Below, piece by piece: positions 17,204 through 25,367 of a DNA stretch of 52,848 nt; position 1 is the first letter of the stretch, and each line of letters starts with the position of its first letter. The translations under genes were made by a program, and so were the position numbers. A model generated the notes under the pieces. That model made no database searches, was not told the DNA's origin, and worked only from the letters and a program-made list of their open reading frames with translations. The DNA is from Saprospiraceae bacterium (GTDB taxonomy: Bacteria; Bacteroidota; Bacteroidia; Chitinophagales; Saprospiraceae): the NCBI GenBank assembly GCA_021739645.1, contig JAIPBL010000042.1:1-52848 (forward strand), in the 5' to 3' direction.

Positions 17204-19303
17204 ATGAAGCAACTGCCATTTTATATCCTATTGATTTTCAGCGGGTTGTTCGTTGAAGGTGCCGCTGCGCAATTTGGTGGCGGTGGTGGTGGGTTAGGTG
17301 GTGTCGCTGGCAAGTTTGGCGGCAGCGGTGGTGGCGGTAGTGGCGTACAACGCTTGGCACTTGATACCTCGGACATTTTTTTCTTTTACGCTGACGAGCC
17401 GAACCTCGTCTTTCCATTCAGCGACAGCCTGCTCAGTTCGGTGCACCAGTACGACCCCATCCGGCAGCAGGAGTATGACTTCGCCAATCTCGGCAACCTC
17501 GGCTCGGCAGCCCGTCCGCTGTTTTTTCAACCCACTTGGCGGCGGGGCTTCGATGTGGGACTGCACCAATTCGATATTTACCAAACGTCCACCGCCGACA
17601 TCCGGTACTACAAAATCACGCAGGCCTACACCAAGGCCGACTTCTCGAAGGGCGCTACCCAGAACGATGCGCAGTTCAATGTGCAGTTCAGCCGCAACTT
17701 CGCCGATGGCCTCAATTTCTCCATCGAGCACCGCCGAATCAACAACCTCGGGGCTTACGACACGCAGAAGGCCACCACTTCCAGCGTGGCCACGGGCATG
17801 TGGTACCACCCCAAAAAGGGCAATTACGACGTCTATTTCAGCTTCGTTTCCAACAGCATCGAGCAGCAGGACAACGGGGGCGCCGCCGAGGACTTGAGCA
17901 CAGCGTTCTTTGACGCTTACCAAGTTGATGTCCATCTAGCCAATGCCAATACTCGCTATGCAAATCGGGAGTTGGCATACACGCAGTACATTCGATTGAA
18001 TGGGAGGAGGAAAGTTGGCAGTTCGACAGTTGGCAGTGGGCAGTCGGAGCCGGGCAGCCCTAAAGATTCTCTGAGTACACGACTAACAAACTCTTCCAAA
18101 ATTGATTCAGCCTCCCACCGTCCATCTTCCACTGCCTCCAATCCGCAATCCGCAATCCGCAATCCGCAACCTAAAAGAGCCTTCACCCTCTACCACCAAA
18201 TTGCGTGGCACAAGGACAGCTACAAGTTCTCCGACACGTCGCCGGACTCCACTTTTTACGGTGATTTTATGGTGGATAAACGGGGGCTTCGGCACTACCT
18301 GGAAGTGCGAAAACTGGAAAACACGTTCAAGCTGCAGACCTTCAAATTGCACCAGCAAACAACTGACTCGACCTCCAATAGGGCATTGCCGAAGGAAAGC
18401 GACCTGCTGGAAATCGGGCTGGTGCACCGCCTGAATTTTTTGAAACAAGAACCCGTGGACACCGGGGCCATCCAAAACCTGTTCCTGACCGCCCGGCTCA
18501 ACTTCTCGCCCGGCGACCGCCTGCGCCTGAACACCTACGCCCACCTCGGCATCGGTGCCAATGCGGGCGACTACCGGGTGAGCGGCGAGCTGTTTTTAAA
18601 CCTGAAAAAAATTGGAACGCTGCGGCTGGAGGCGGTGAACCAGCTGTATTCTCCTTCTTTGCTGCCGCAACGGTTTTATGTGACGCAAGAAGAAATGTGG
18701 AAAAATGATTTCGGAAAAACGCTGGAAACCAGCCTATCCGGCACGTATTCGCTGCCGCAATTCAAGTTCTCCGTTGGCGGCAAATCACACCTGCTGAACA
18801 ACCTCGTCTATTTCGATGAGGCCGGAAGACCCCAGCAAAGCGGCACCTTCAGCATCCTACAGCTCACGGCGAAAAAGGACTTCACGCTTGGCCCACTGCA
18901 CCTTGACAATTCGGCCTACCTTCAGCAAACCACCTCGGACGTGCTGCCGCTGCCGCAATTTTACAGTAAGCATAGCCTCTTTCTCGAAGGCAAGATTTTC
19001 AAAAAAGTGATGCTCACGAAAATCGGCGTGGATGCCCGGCTCACCGCTGCCTACACGCCTCCGAGCTACAACCCGCTAATTGGGCAGTTTGAACTGCAAG
19101 ACACGCAATCCCTGCCCTTCACGCCACTACTCGATGCGTTCCTCAGTGTCAGGGTGAAAACCTTCCGGTTTTTCTTCAAAATCGAAAACGTATTGGCCAC
19201 ACCGCTTCGGACTTACTATTACCAAACGGCTGACTACCCGATGCCTTTTGGCTACACAAATGGCGGGATGCGGCTGGGGATTTCTTGGCGGCTGGTGGAT
19301 TGA
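17204..19303 (+). CDS. Putative outer-membrane porin
   Basis: A 699-aa protein of the Bacteroidota putative-porin family. A signal peptide (1-22) is followed by a Gly-rich stretch (about 24-47). The body is made of alternating amphipathic strands typical of an outer-membrane beta-barrel, with motifs such as FFQPTWRRGFDVG, YHPKKGNYDVYFSF and a C-terminal strand ending GMRLGISWRLVD. Residues about 269-324 form a low-complexity Ser/Thr/Asn/Pro insert that is encoded by two repeat elements (18011-18048 and 18138-18171) and interrupts a barrel region; it is most likely an extended loop. Substrate unknown; the following fucosidase suggests glycan-related uptake, but the genes are not clearly cotranscribed. 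Confidence 0.83.
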   Translation: MKQLPFYILLIFSGLFVEGAAAQFGGGGGGLGGVAGKFGGSGGGGSGVQRLALDTSDIFFFYADEPNLVFPFSDSLLSSVHQYDPIRQQEYDFANLGNLGSAARPLFFQPTWRRGFDVGLHQFDIYQTSTADIRYYKITQAYTKADFSKGATQNDAQFNVQFSRNFADGLNFSIEHRRINNLGAYDTQKATTSSVATGMWYHPKKGNYDVYFSFVSNSIEQQDNGGAAEDLSTAFFDAYQVDVHLANANTRYANRELAYTQYIRLNGRRKVGSSTVGSGQSEPGSPKDSLSTRLTNSSKIDSASHRPSSTASNPQSAIRNPQPKRAFTLYHQIAWHKDSYKFSDTSPDSTFYGDFMVDKRGLRHYLEVRKLENTFKLQTFKLHQQTTDSTSNRALPKESDLLEIGLVHRLNFLKQEPVDTGAIQNLFLTARLNFSPGDRLRLNTYAHLGIGANAGDYRVSGELFLNLKKIGTLRLEAVNQLYSPSLLPQRFYVTQEEMWKNDFGKTLETSLSGTYSLPQFKFSVGGKSHLLNNLVYFDEAGRPQQSGTFSILQLTAKKDFTLGPLHLDNSAYLQQTTSDVLPLPQFYSKHSLFLEGKIFKKVMLTKIGVDARLTAAYTPPSYNPLIGQFELQDTQSLPFTPLLDAFLSVRVKTFRFFFKIENVLATPLRTYYYQTADYPMPFGYTNGGMRLGISWRLVD
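18011..18048. repeat. Heptad repeat (cagttgg family) inside the porin gene
   Basis: Units agttggc / agttcga / cagttgg / cagtggg / cagtcgg. Translated in frame as KVGSSTVGSGQSE. Confidence 0.8.
18138..18171. repeat. Heptad repeat (caatccg family) inside the porin gene
   Basis: Four near-perfect tandem copies of caatccg followed by a partial copy, translated as NPQSAIRNPQP. Confidence 0.8.
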
Positions 19304-19307
19304 GGCA

Positions 19308-19341
19308 AATTGTTGAATTGCTGAATTGCTGAATTGTTATG
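19308..19341. repeat. Octad repeat (aattgctg family)
   Basis: Four tandem 8-bp units (aattgttg, aattgctg, aattgctg, aattgtta) 5 bp after the porin stop codon, with a weak complementary stretch before the fucosidase ATG. Related to the elements at 15656 and 32103. Confidence 0.7.
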
Positions 19342-19380
19342 TTTACGCTCCAACTTTTCAACAAACTCAATAGTTCGGCA

Positions 19381-20826
19381 ATGAAATACCTGCTTTATTT
19401 TTTCCTCCCCATCCTCCTTTTCGCTTGCGCAAAACCACCCGTACCGCCGTCCGCTCCCTTCGGCCCCGTGCCGAGCGAAGCACAAGTCGCTTGGCAGCAA
19501 ATGGAGTTCAACGCCTTCGTCCATTTCAACATGAACACCTTCACGAACATCGAGTGGGGCATGGGCAGTGAGCAGCCCAGCACGTTCAACCCCACGGCAC
19601 TCGACTGCCGACAGTGGGCGAGGGTGTGCAAGGAGGCGGGCATGAAGGGCATCATCCTCACCGCCAAACACCACGACGGTTTCTGCCTCTGGCCGAGCAA
19701 GTACACGGAACATTCCGTAAAAAACTCGCCGTGGAAAGACGGAAAGGGCGACGTGGTACGGGAGCTTTCGGATGCCTGCAAGGAATACGGCCTCAAGTTC
19801 GGGGTCTATCTCTCGCCCTGGGACCGCAACCATGCCGACTACGGCAAGCCGGAATACCTGATATATTTCCGCAACCAACTGCGGGAACTGTTGACCAACT
19901 ACGGCCCCATTTTCGAGGTCTGGTTCGATGGGGCAAACGGCGGCGACGGCTACTACGGCGGTGCCAATGAGAAGCGGGAAGTGGACCGCCAGAACTATTA
20001 CGACTGGCCGACGACGTACAAGCTGGTCTATGAACTCCAGCCGAATGCCATCATTTTCAGCGACGCCGGGCCGGGCTGCCGCTGGGTCGGCAATGAGAAC
20101 GGCTATGCTAACGAGACCAATTGGAGCACCTTGCGCCTGAACGAGTTTTACCCCGGCTCCCCCAATTACAAGGAACTGACCAACGGTCACGCCGACGGCA
20201 CGGCTTGGGTGCCCGCCGAGTGCGATGTGAGTATCCGGCCGGGCTGGTACTACCACCCGGAGCAGGACACTGCAGTGAAAAGCTTGGAGAAACTGACGGA
20301 TATCTACTACAACTCCGTCGGGCGCAACGGCCTGCTGCTGCTCAACCTGCCCGTGGATACCCGTGGCCTCGTGCACGAAGCCGATGCCGCTCGGCTTAAA
20401 GAACTGGGCGAGGTGATTCGCAGGGACTTCGCCACCAATCTTGCCGTAGGCAAAAAGGTGACGGCCACTAACGAACGATGCCAAGGTTTTGAAGTTAAAA
20501 ATGCTCTCGACGCCAATCCTGAGACCTATTGGGCGACTTCCGATGAGGTGAAATCCGCCACCTTGGAAATTGATTTCACCAAGGGTACAAGCGGTAAAAA
20601 AATAACCTTCAGCCGCATCGTACTGCAGGAGCCTATCCTGCTTGGACAGCGGGTGAACAGCTTTCGGGTTTTTATCGAAAAGGATGGGGAATGGCAGCCG
20701 ATTGCCGAAGGCACGACCATTGGCTACAAGCGGATTTTGCGCTTTGAAGCACTGGAGGCGGAAAAACTGAAGATTGAATTTGAAGGAAGAACCGTGCTTT
20801 GTATAGCGGAGGTGGGTGTATATTGA
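19381..20826 (+). CDS. Alpha-L-fucosidase (GH29) lipoprotein
   Basis: Retaining alpha-L-fucosidase, 481 aa from ATG 19381. A lipobox LLFAC puts the lipidated Cys at residue 16, so it should be an envelope lipoprotein. The GH29 barrel spans about 30-345, with motifs FNAFVHFNMNTFT, ILTAKHHDGFCLWPS and FEVWFDGANGG, in which D183 is the probable nucleophile. The C-terminal 120 residues (about 355-470) resemble an F5/8-type C (discoidin) carbohydrate-binding domain. The lack of an obvious canonical acid-base position and the overall look favour the alpha-1,3/1,4-specific subfamily (GH29-B), which is inference. The frame upstream of 19381 (to 19339) is partly repeat and is not used. Confidence 0.92.
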   Translation: MKYLLYFFLPILLFACAKPPVPPSAPFGPVPSEAQVAWQQMEFNAFVHFNMNTFTNIEWGMGSEQPSTFNPTALDCRQWARVCKEAGMKGIILTAKHHDGFCLWPSKYTEHSVKNSPWKDGKGDVVRELSDACKEYGLKFGVYLSPWDRNHADYGKPEYLIYFRNQLRELLTNYGPIFEVWFDGANGGDGYYGGANEKREVDRQNYYDWPTTYKLVYELQPNAIIFSDAGPGCRWVGNENGYANETNWSTLRLNEFYPGSPNYKELTNGHADGTAWVPAECDVSIRPGWYYHPEQDTAVKSLEKLTDIYYNSVGRNGLLLLNLPVDTRGLVHEADAARLKELGEVIRRDFATNLAVGKKVTATNERCQGFEVKNALDANPETYWATSDEVKSATLEIDFTKGTSGKKITFSRIVLQEPILLGQRVNSFRVFIEKDGEWQPIAEGTTIGYKRILRFEALEAEKLKIEFEGRTVLCIAEVGVY

Positions 20827-21085
20827 ATTAAAAAAATCGCCCTGATTATTGTCGAACTCTACCCCGCTTTGCATCTCTACCGAAATATTGCTGGGTTCGG
20901 ATGACGGTCATTTAGGGTGTTTTCCACAATCCATTTCCCTAAAATTGCCGCCTAACTCATGAGCAGTTTAAGCTGCTTTTGCTTAAAACTTAGGTGTTTC
21001 TACTTGTAGGTTTTTTTATAAACCCCTCCCATTCCCTACCTTTACCCGCCTTGACCGAACACACCAGTTCAATACACTAAATAAA

Positions 21086-24000
21086 ATGAAACTAACCTTC
21101 CGCCTACTGCTACTTGCAGCCGTTTTTTCTTTTGTTTTTTCCTGTAAAAAAGACGCCGTTTCCGATTACGACCGACCGCAAGACCCCTGGGTTTTCCGCT
21201 CGGTGCTCGACTCCATCCCCCGTATCGCCACGGTGGGGCTGCACGACGATGTATGGCTGGCCTACAACACCGCCAACTGCGCTGTCTATAAATGCTGGAA
21301 AGGTTCGGTGAATTTCGATGGGGCGGTTTATACCACCGTGCACGGGCCACAACCTTCAAGTTTGGGCAATAGTTGGTTCGTGAACAATCACACCGAGCCT
21401 TGGCGGGTGGTGCGTGAGGGCAGGGAGGAAACACCCAAAGTCCAGTACAGAGGCCACCGCTTCGACAACGGTCAGGTGACCTTCAATTACGAACTCAAGA
21501 CGGTGGATGGCAAGCTCATCAAAGTCAGCGAGCGGCCAGAGCATGCCTCAAAAGGCGAGCAAGTCGGCCTCGAACGGGTGTACACGACCAGCGACGTGCC
21601 GCAAGGAGCGCAAGTCGTTTTGGTCACAAACCTTAGCTCCATCTCCCTCGAAAGCGCCGTGGAAACCGACGGCCAATGGCAGGTGACGGGCAAAGTCAAC
21701 CGGAATTTTGGTGGCATCAAGGGCCTCGACGTTGACGGGCATCTCACGCTGAAGTCCAACGGCAGCACCCGTTTTGCGGCGTTTTTTACCAAAAAACCAA
21801 TGCTGGAAAACAAGAACAAAATCGAAGGGGCGGAAGCCGCCGAAAACGTGCCGCTCGGTATGCGCCTCATCGCCAAGGCCGACTGCAAAAGCTGCCACAA
21901 TACCTACGTGAAGACCGTCGGGCCGTCCTACGTGGACATTGCGAAGCGCTACAAAAACACCGCCGACAACCTCGCCACGCTGGTGGGCAAGGTGAAAATC
22001 GGCGGTGCTGGCAACTGGGGCGAAGCTGCCATGAGCGCCCACGCCGACCTGCCCGGCAACGACATCAACATCATGGTGAAATACATCATGAACCTCGACA
22101 GCCTCGAAGAAGCCAAAATTGCGAGCATCCCAGAGGCCAAGACCAAGGCCGTTGGCCCGGCGCTGGAAGGCAAAACAGGCGTGAAGGAGGAAGATGTTTA
22201 TCCTGGTGCAGTCGTTCGGGTTTACCAGTTTTTGGACAAACGGAAGCTGACCAAAGTGGCCGATATGAAGCCGCTGCCCAAGCCAGTTTTCGAGGGTATC
22301 GTGCCGCAACTTCACGCCACGGCGGCAGATTTTGGGGAACTCACGGACAATTTCGGCCTCGTTGCCGAAGGCTACCTGAAAATCCCGAAGGACAACAACT
22401 ACGTCTTCCGCACTATCAGCGACGACGGCAGCATACTGTACATTGATGGCCAAAAAATCGTGGACAACGACGGCCTCCACGGCGACGAACCCAAGGACGG
22501 TGAGGTGTCGCTCAAGGCGGGGCTGCATCCGTTCCGCTTGGAGTATTTCGAGGCGGGCGGAGGCAACATGGTGTCGTTTTTATGGAAATCCTTCGACGAT
22601 GGCGGCGGCAAGTTTGAAATCGTGCCGGGGGCAATATTGGCACATGAAAAAAGCATGCAGCCAACGGGCATCAGCACTGTGGCGTTGGGCGCTGGCTCAA
22701 AGATTCCCGGCGACAAGGGTTTTGTGTCGGGCGTTCACCCCAGCTACGATTTGGAGCAGGCTCGCCCAGCAGACTTTTTGCCCAAAGTCGGCGGCATGGA
22801 CTTCCTCCCCGATGGCCGACTCGTGGTCAGCACCTGGGATGCCGAGGGCGGCGTTTACACCATCGAAAATGCGCAGAGCGGCGACCCCGCCAAGATGAAA
22901 GTGAAAAAAATTGCCAACGGCCTCGCCGAGCCGCTCGGCCTGAAAGTGGTTGGCGAGGCGATTTATGTTTTGCAAAAACAGGAACTGACCAAGCTCGTTG
23001 ACAACGACAAGGACGGCCTGATTGACGAATACTACACGGTCTGCAACAACTGGGGCGTGAGCAGCAATTTCCACGAATTTGCCTTCGGCTTGGTTTACAA
23101 AGACGGCTTCTTTTACGGTAGCCTCGCTACGGACATCCTGCCCGGTGGGGCAGGCGCTCCCACACAGCCGCACGACCGGGGCCGCACTTTCAAAATCAGT
23201 GAAAAGGACGGCAGCATCGAGTTCATCGCCAGCGGCCTGCGCACGCCCAACGGCATGGGCATTGGGGTGGACGGCGAGATTTTCAATGCCGACAACCAAG
23301 GCGACTGGCTGCCGAGCAGCAAAATCCTGCACATCACCCCCGGTGCGTTCTACGGCAGCCGTGCGGTGGACTTTGCTGGCACGGCCAATTTGACCATGAA
23401 GCCGCCCGTCGTTTGGCTGCCGCAAGATGAAATCGGCAACTCGCCCAGTACCCCGCTCGCCTTCACCGACGACAGCCCGTACAAGGGCCAGATGATGCAC
23501 GGCGAAGTGACGCACGGCGGCGTGAAAAGGGTTTTTACGGAGAAAATAAACGGCGAGTACCAAGGATGCGTGTTCCGTTTCACGCAGGGTTTGGAGGCTG
23601 GGGTCAACCGAATGGTTTGGGGGCCGGACGGGGCGCTCTACGTCGGCGGCATCGGCAACCCCGGCAACTGGAAGGACATGAACGGCGACAAGCTCAACTA
23701 CGGCCTCCAGCGCTTGAAGTACAATGGCAAACCGACCTTCGAGATGTTGGCCGTGCGGGCCAAGAGCAACGGCGTGGAAATCGAGTTTACCGAACCGCTG
23801 GAAGAGGGAGATGGGTGGATTCCAGCGAAATACCAAGTGGAGCAGTGGCGCTACGTGCCGACGAAGGAATACGGCGGCCCGAAGGTGGACAAAACCCACA
23901 TGAAAGTCCTCTCCGCAAATGTCAGTGCTAACCGCAAAAAAATCTTTTTGGAATTGGCGGGGATGAAACCGGGGCATGTTATCTATGTCCGACTTCCTTA

Positions 24001-24766
24001 CTCTTGGACGAGCGCCAGTGGCAACGAGCTTTGGGCGACCGAGGGCTGGTACACGCTGAACGCCATCCCCGCCAACCTGCCCGGCGAGAAGCACCCCCTT
24101 CCCCCTCAAGGGGGTTTTAATACCCTGACGGATGCCGAGAAAGCTGCTGGCTGGAAGTTGCTGTTCGATGGCAAAACGACCGCTGGCTGGCATGGTTTCA
24201 ACAAAAAGCCAGTCAGCAAAAAATGGGTGGTGCAAGATGGTGCGCTGTATTTTGACCCAAAAGCCGCCGTGGACGATAAGAACGGAGACCTCGTGACGGA
24301 TGCCGAATACGCCAACTACGAACTGCGTTTGGAGTGGAAAATTTCTGCCTGCGGCAATAGCGGCATAATCTACAACGTGGTGGAAGACCCCAAGTACGAC
24401 TGGGGCTGGCAGACTGGCCCCGAAATGCAGATTCTCGATAACACCTGCCACCCCGACGCCATGTACGACAAGCACAAGGCGGGCGACCTCTACGACCTCA
24501 TCGCTAGCAAGATGATGACCGTGAAACCTGCTGGAAACTGGAACCGTGCTCGCCTCGTGAACCGCAACGGGAAAGTGGAGCATTGGCTCAACGGCCGCAA
24601 GGTGGTGGAAGTGGACATGACGGGCGAAGACTGGAAGAAGCTCATCGCTGGCAGCAAGTTCAAAGATATGCCGGACTTTGGGAAAACGACGAGCGGCCGC
24701 CTGATGCTGCAAGACCACGGGAATGGGGTGTGGTTTCGGAACATGAAAATTCGGGTGTTGAAATAA
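21086..24766 (+). CDS. Multidomain lipoprotein: cytochrome c, PA14, beta-propeller, DUF1080
   Basis: A 1226-aa protein beginning with a lipoprotein-type signal (lipid Cys in FVFSCKKD). Domain order: N-terminal beta-rich region of about 230 residues; class I cytochrome c with heme motif CKSCH (C267, C270, H271) and a later methionine region; PA14 domain (about 395-505: FRTISDDGSILYIDGQKIV); a glucose/sorbosone-dehydrogenase-like beta-propeller (about 555-890: MDFLPDGRLVVSTWD, GLRTPNGMGIGVDG); and a C-terminal DUF1080 domain (about 1015-1226: WKLLFDGKTTAGWHGF, SGIIYNVVED), a fold of 3-keto-disaccharide hydrolases and sugar-binding proteins. It may oxidise or hydrolyse sugars with electrons passed to the heme (inference). 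A short palindromic repeat at 24093-24118 lies in the linker before DUF1080. Confidence 0.88.
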   Translation: MKLTFRLLLLAAVFSFVFSCKKDAVSDYDRPQDPWVFRSVLDSIPRIATVGLHDDVWLAYNTANCAVYKCWKGSVNFDGAVYTTVHGPQPSSLGNSWFVNNHTEPWRVVREGREETPKVQYRGHRFDNGQVTFNYELKTVDGKLIKVSERPEHASKGEQVGLERVYTTSDVPQGAQVVLVTNLSSISLESAVETDGQWQVTGKVNRNFGGIKGLDVDGHLTLKSNGSTRFAAFFTKKPMLENKNKIEGAEAAENVPLGMRLIAKADCKSCHNTYVKTVGPSYVDIAKRYKNTADNLATLVGKVKIGGAGNWGEAAMSAHADLPGNDINIMVKYIMNLDSLEEAKIASIPEAKTKAVGPALEGKTGVKEEDVYPGAVVRVYQFLDKRKLTKVADMKPLPKPVFEGIVPQLHATAADFGELTDNFGLVAEGYLKIPKDNNYVFRTISDDGSILYIDGQKIVDNDGLHGDEPKDGEVSLKAGLHPFRLEYFEAGGGNMVSFLWKSFDDGGGKFEIVPGAILAHEKSMQPTGISTVALGAGSKIPGDKGFVSGVHPSYDLEQARPADFLPKVGGMDFLPDGRLVVSTWDAEGGVYTIENAQSGDPAKMKVKKIANGLAEPLGLKVVGEAIYVLQKQELTKLVDNDKDGLIDEYYTVCNNWGVSSNFHEFAFGLVYKDGFFYGSLATDILPGGAGAPTQPHDRGRTFKISEKDGSIEFIASGLRTPNGMGIGVDGEIFNADNQGDWLPSSKILHITPGAFYGSRAVDFAGTANLTMKPPVVWLPQDEIGNSPSTPLAFTDDSPYKGQMMHGEVTHGGVKRVFTEKINGEYQGCVFRFTQGLEAGVNRMVWGPDGALYVGGIGNPGNWKDMNGDKLNYGLQRLKYNGKPTFEMLAVRAKSNGVEIEFTEPLEEGDGWIPAKYQVEQWRYVPTKEYGGPKVDKTHMKVLSANVSANRKKIFLELAGMKPGHVIYVRLPYSWTSASGNELWATEGWYTLNAIPANLPGEKHPLPPQGGFNTLTDAEKAAGWKLLFDGKTTAGWHGFNKKPVSKKWVVQDGALYFDPKAAVDDKNGDLVTDAEYANYELRLEWKISACGNSGIIYNVVEDPKYDWGWQTGPEMQILDNTCHPDAMYDKHKAGDLYDLIASKMMTVKPAGNWNRARLVNRNGKVEHWLNGRKVVEVDMTGEDWKKLIAGSKFKDMPDFGKTTSGRLMLQDHGNGVWFRNMKIRVLK
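24093..24118. repeat. Palindromic C/G repeat inside the DUF1080 gene
   Basis: A ccccctcaaggggg palindrome with flanking ccctt and tttt, translated as PLPPQGGFN in the linker before the DUF1080 domain. Confidence 0.5.
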
Positions 24767-24804
24767 AAGGTCTGGTGTTGGCGTGATTTACAGCTACGCC
24801 AAAA

Positions 24805-25268
24805 CTAATGGTCACATCCCAGTGCTGCTTTTAGTTCCGCCACCTCCACGTCCCAGCGGTGGTAGCCTGTATCCAGCACCAGTTGCACTGCCAGTTCGGT
24901 GTGCGCTGTGGCTTCCGACAGTTTTTTGGGCTGCCCCTCACTCATGGCGAGGCAGAGCCGTGCCATTTCGAGGTGGTAGTCGTGAGGTGGAGCCGCATGC
25001 CGCTCGGCTCGACGATATCGAGGACTTCTTCGAGGGCGGCAGGATAATTTTGGGTGGTGCGGTAATAGGCGGAGCGAGCAAGAAGCGCAAGAGGGGTGCG
25101 AATTTGGTCCCCAGCTTTTCCTAAGCTAAAAACTGATTGGTTTAGGTGAGTTTCGGCAAGTTGTGCATGATTTTCAGAAAAATTTAATTTTGTAAAAATT
25201 TCACAGGACAAATCTACATATCCAACTATACTTCGCTCCAATAGGTTTTGTGCAAATCCAAAAAGCAT
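24805..25268 (-). pseudogene. Decayed C-terminus of a TPR/STAND-type ATPase
   Basis: Only the C-terminal TPR part of a larger protein remains. Read from 25268, the frame gives TPR-like helices (GDQIRTPLALLARSAYYR, YPAALEEVLDIVEPSGMRLH) and then breaks near 24980: shifting by one base restores DYHLEMARLCLAMSEG and continues to a TAG at 24805-24807 (ending AELKAALGCDH). The motif GMRLHL-DYHLEMARL is typical of the C-terminal TPRs of large NB-ARC/NACHT-like proteins. So one base has probably been lost, and the N-terminal ATPase part is absent. The interval 24767-25367 otherwise holds a 17-bp inverted repeat but no other gene. Confidence 0.65.
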
Positions 25269-25342
25269 GATTCAGTCAAAACACCCTTCGATGTTGAGTT
25301 TAGGCTTAGTTCACAAAACTGAAAATGCACAAAACCTATTGG
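25238..25342. repeat. 17-bp perfect inverted repeat
   Basis: ccaataggttttgtgca at 25238-25254 reappears as its exact reverse complement at 25326-25342. The left arm belongs to the decayed TPR gene; the right lies 25 bp before the epimerase start. It may mark a small inverted duplication at the breakpoint that removed the rest of the gene. Confidence 0.7.
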
Positions 25343-25367
25343 CGACGAGTACAACTAAAGAAAATAG

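Noticed and set aside
19252-20874. Open frame of 540 codons on the - strand
   Set aside because: Antisense shadow of the fucosidase gene, caused by codon bias.
20827-21085. Regulatory RNA upstream of the DUF1080 gene
   Set aside because: Only a TACCTTTA box (21037-21044) without a matching -33 element; no stable structure seen.
22697-24718. Long open frame of 673 codons on the - strand
   Set aside because: It is the antisense of the DUF1080 gene; the sense frame has complete domains and a signal peptide, while the antisense protein has no recognisable motif.
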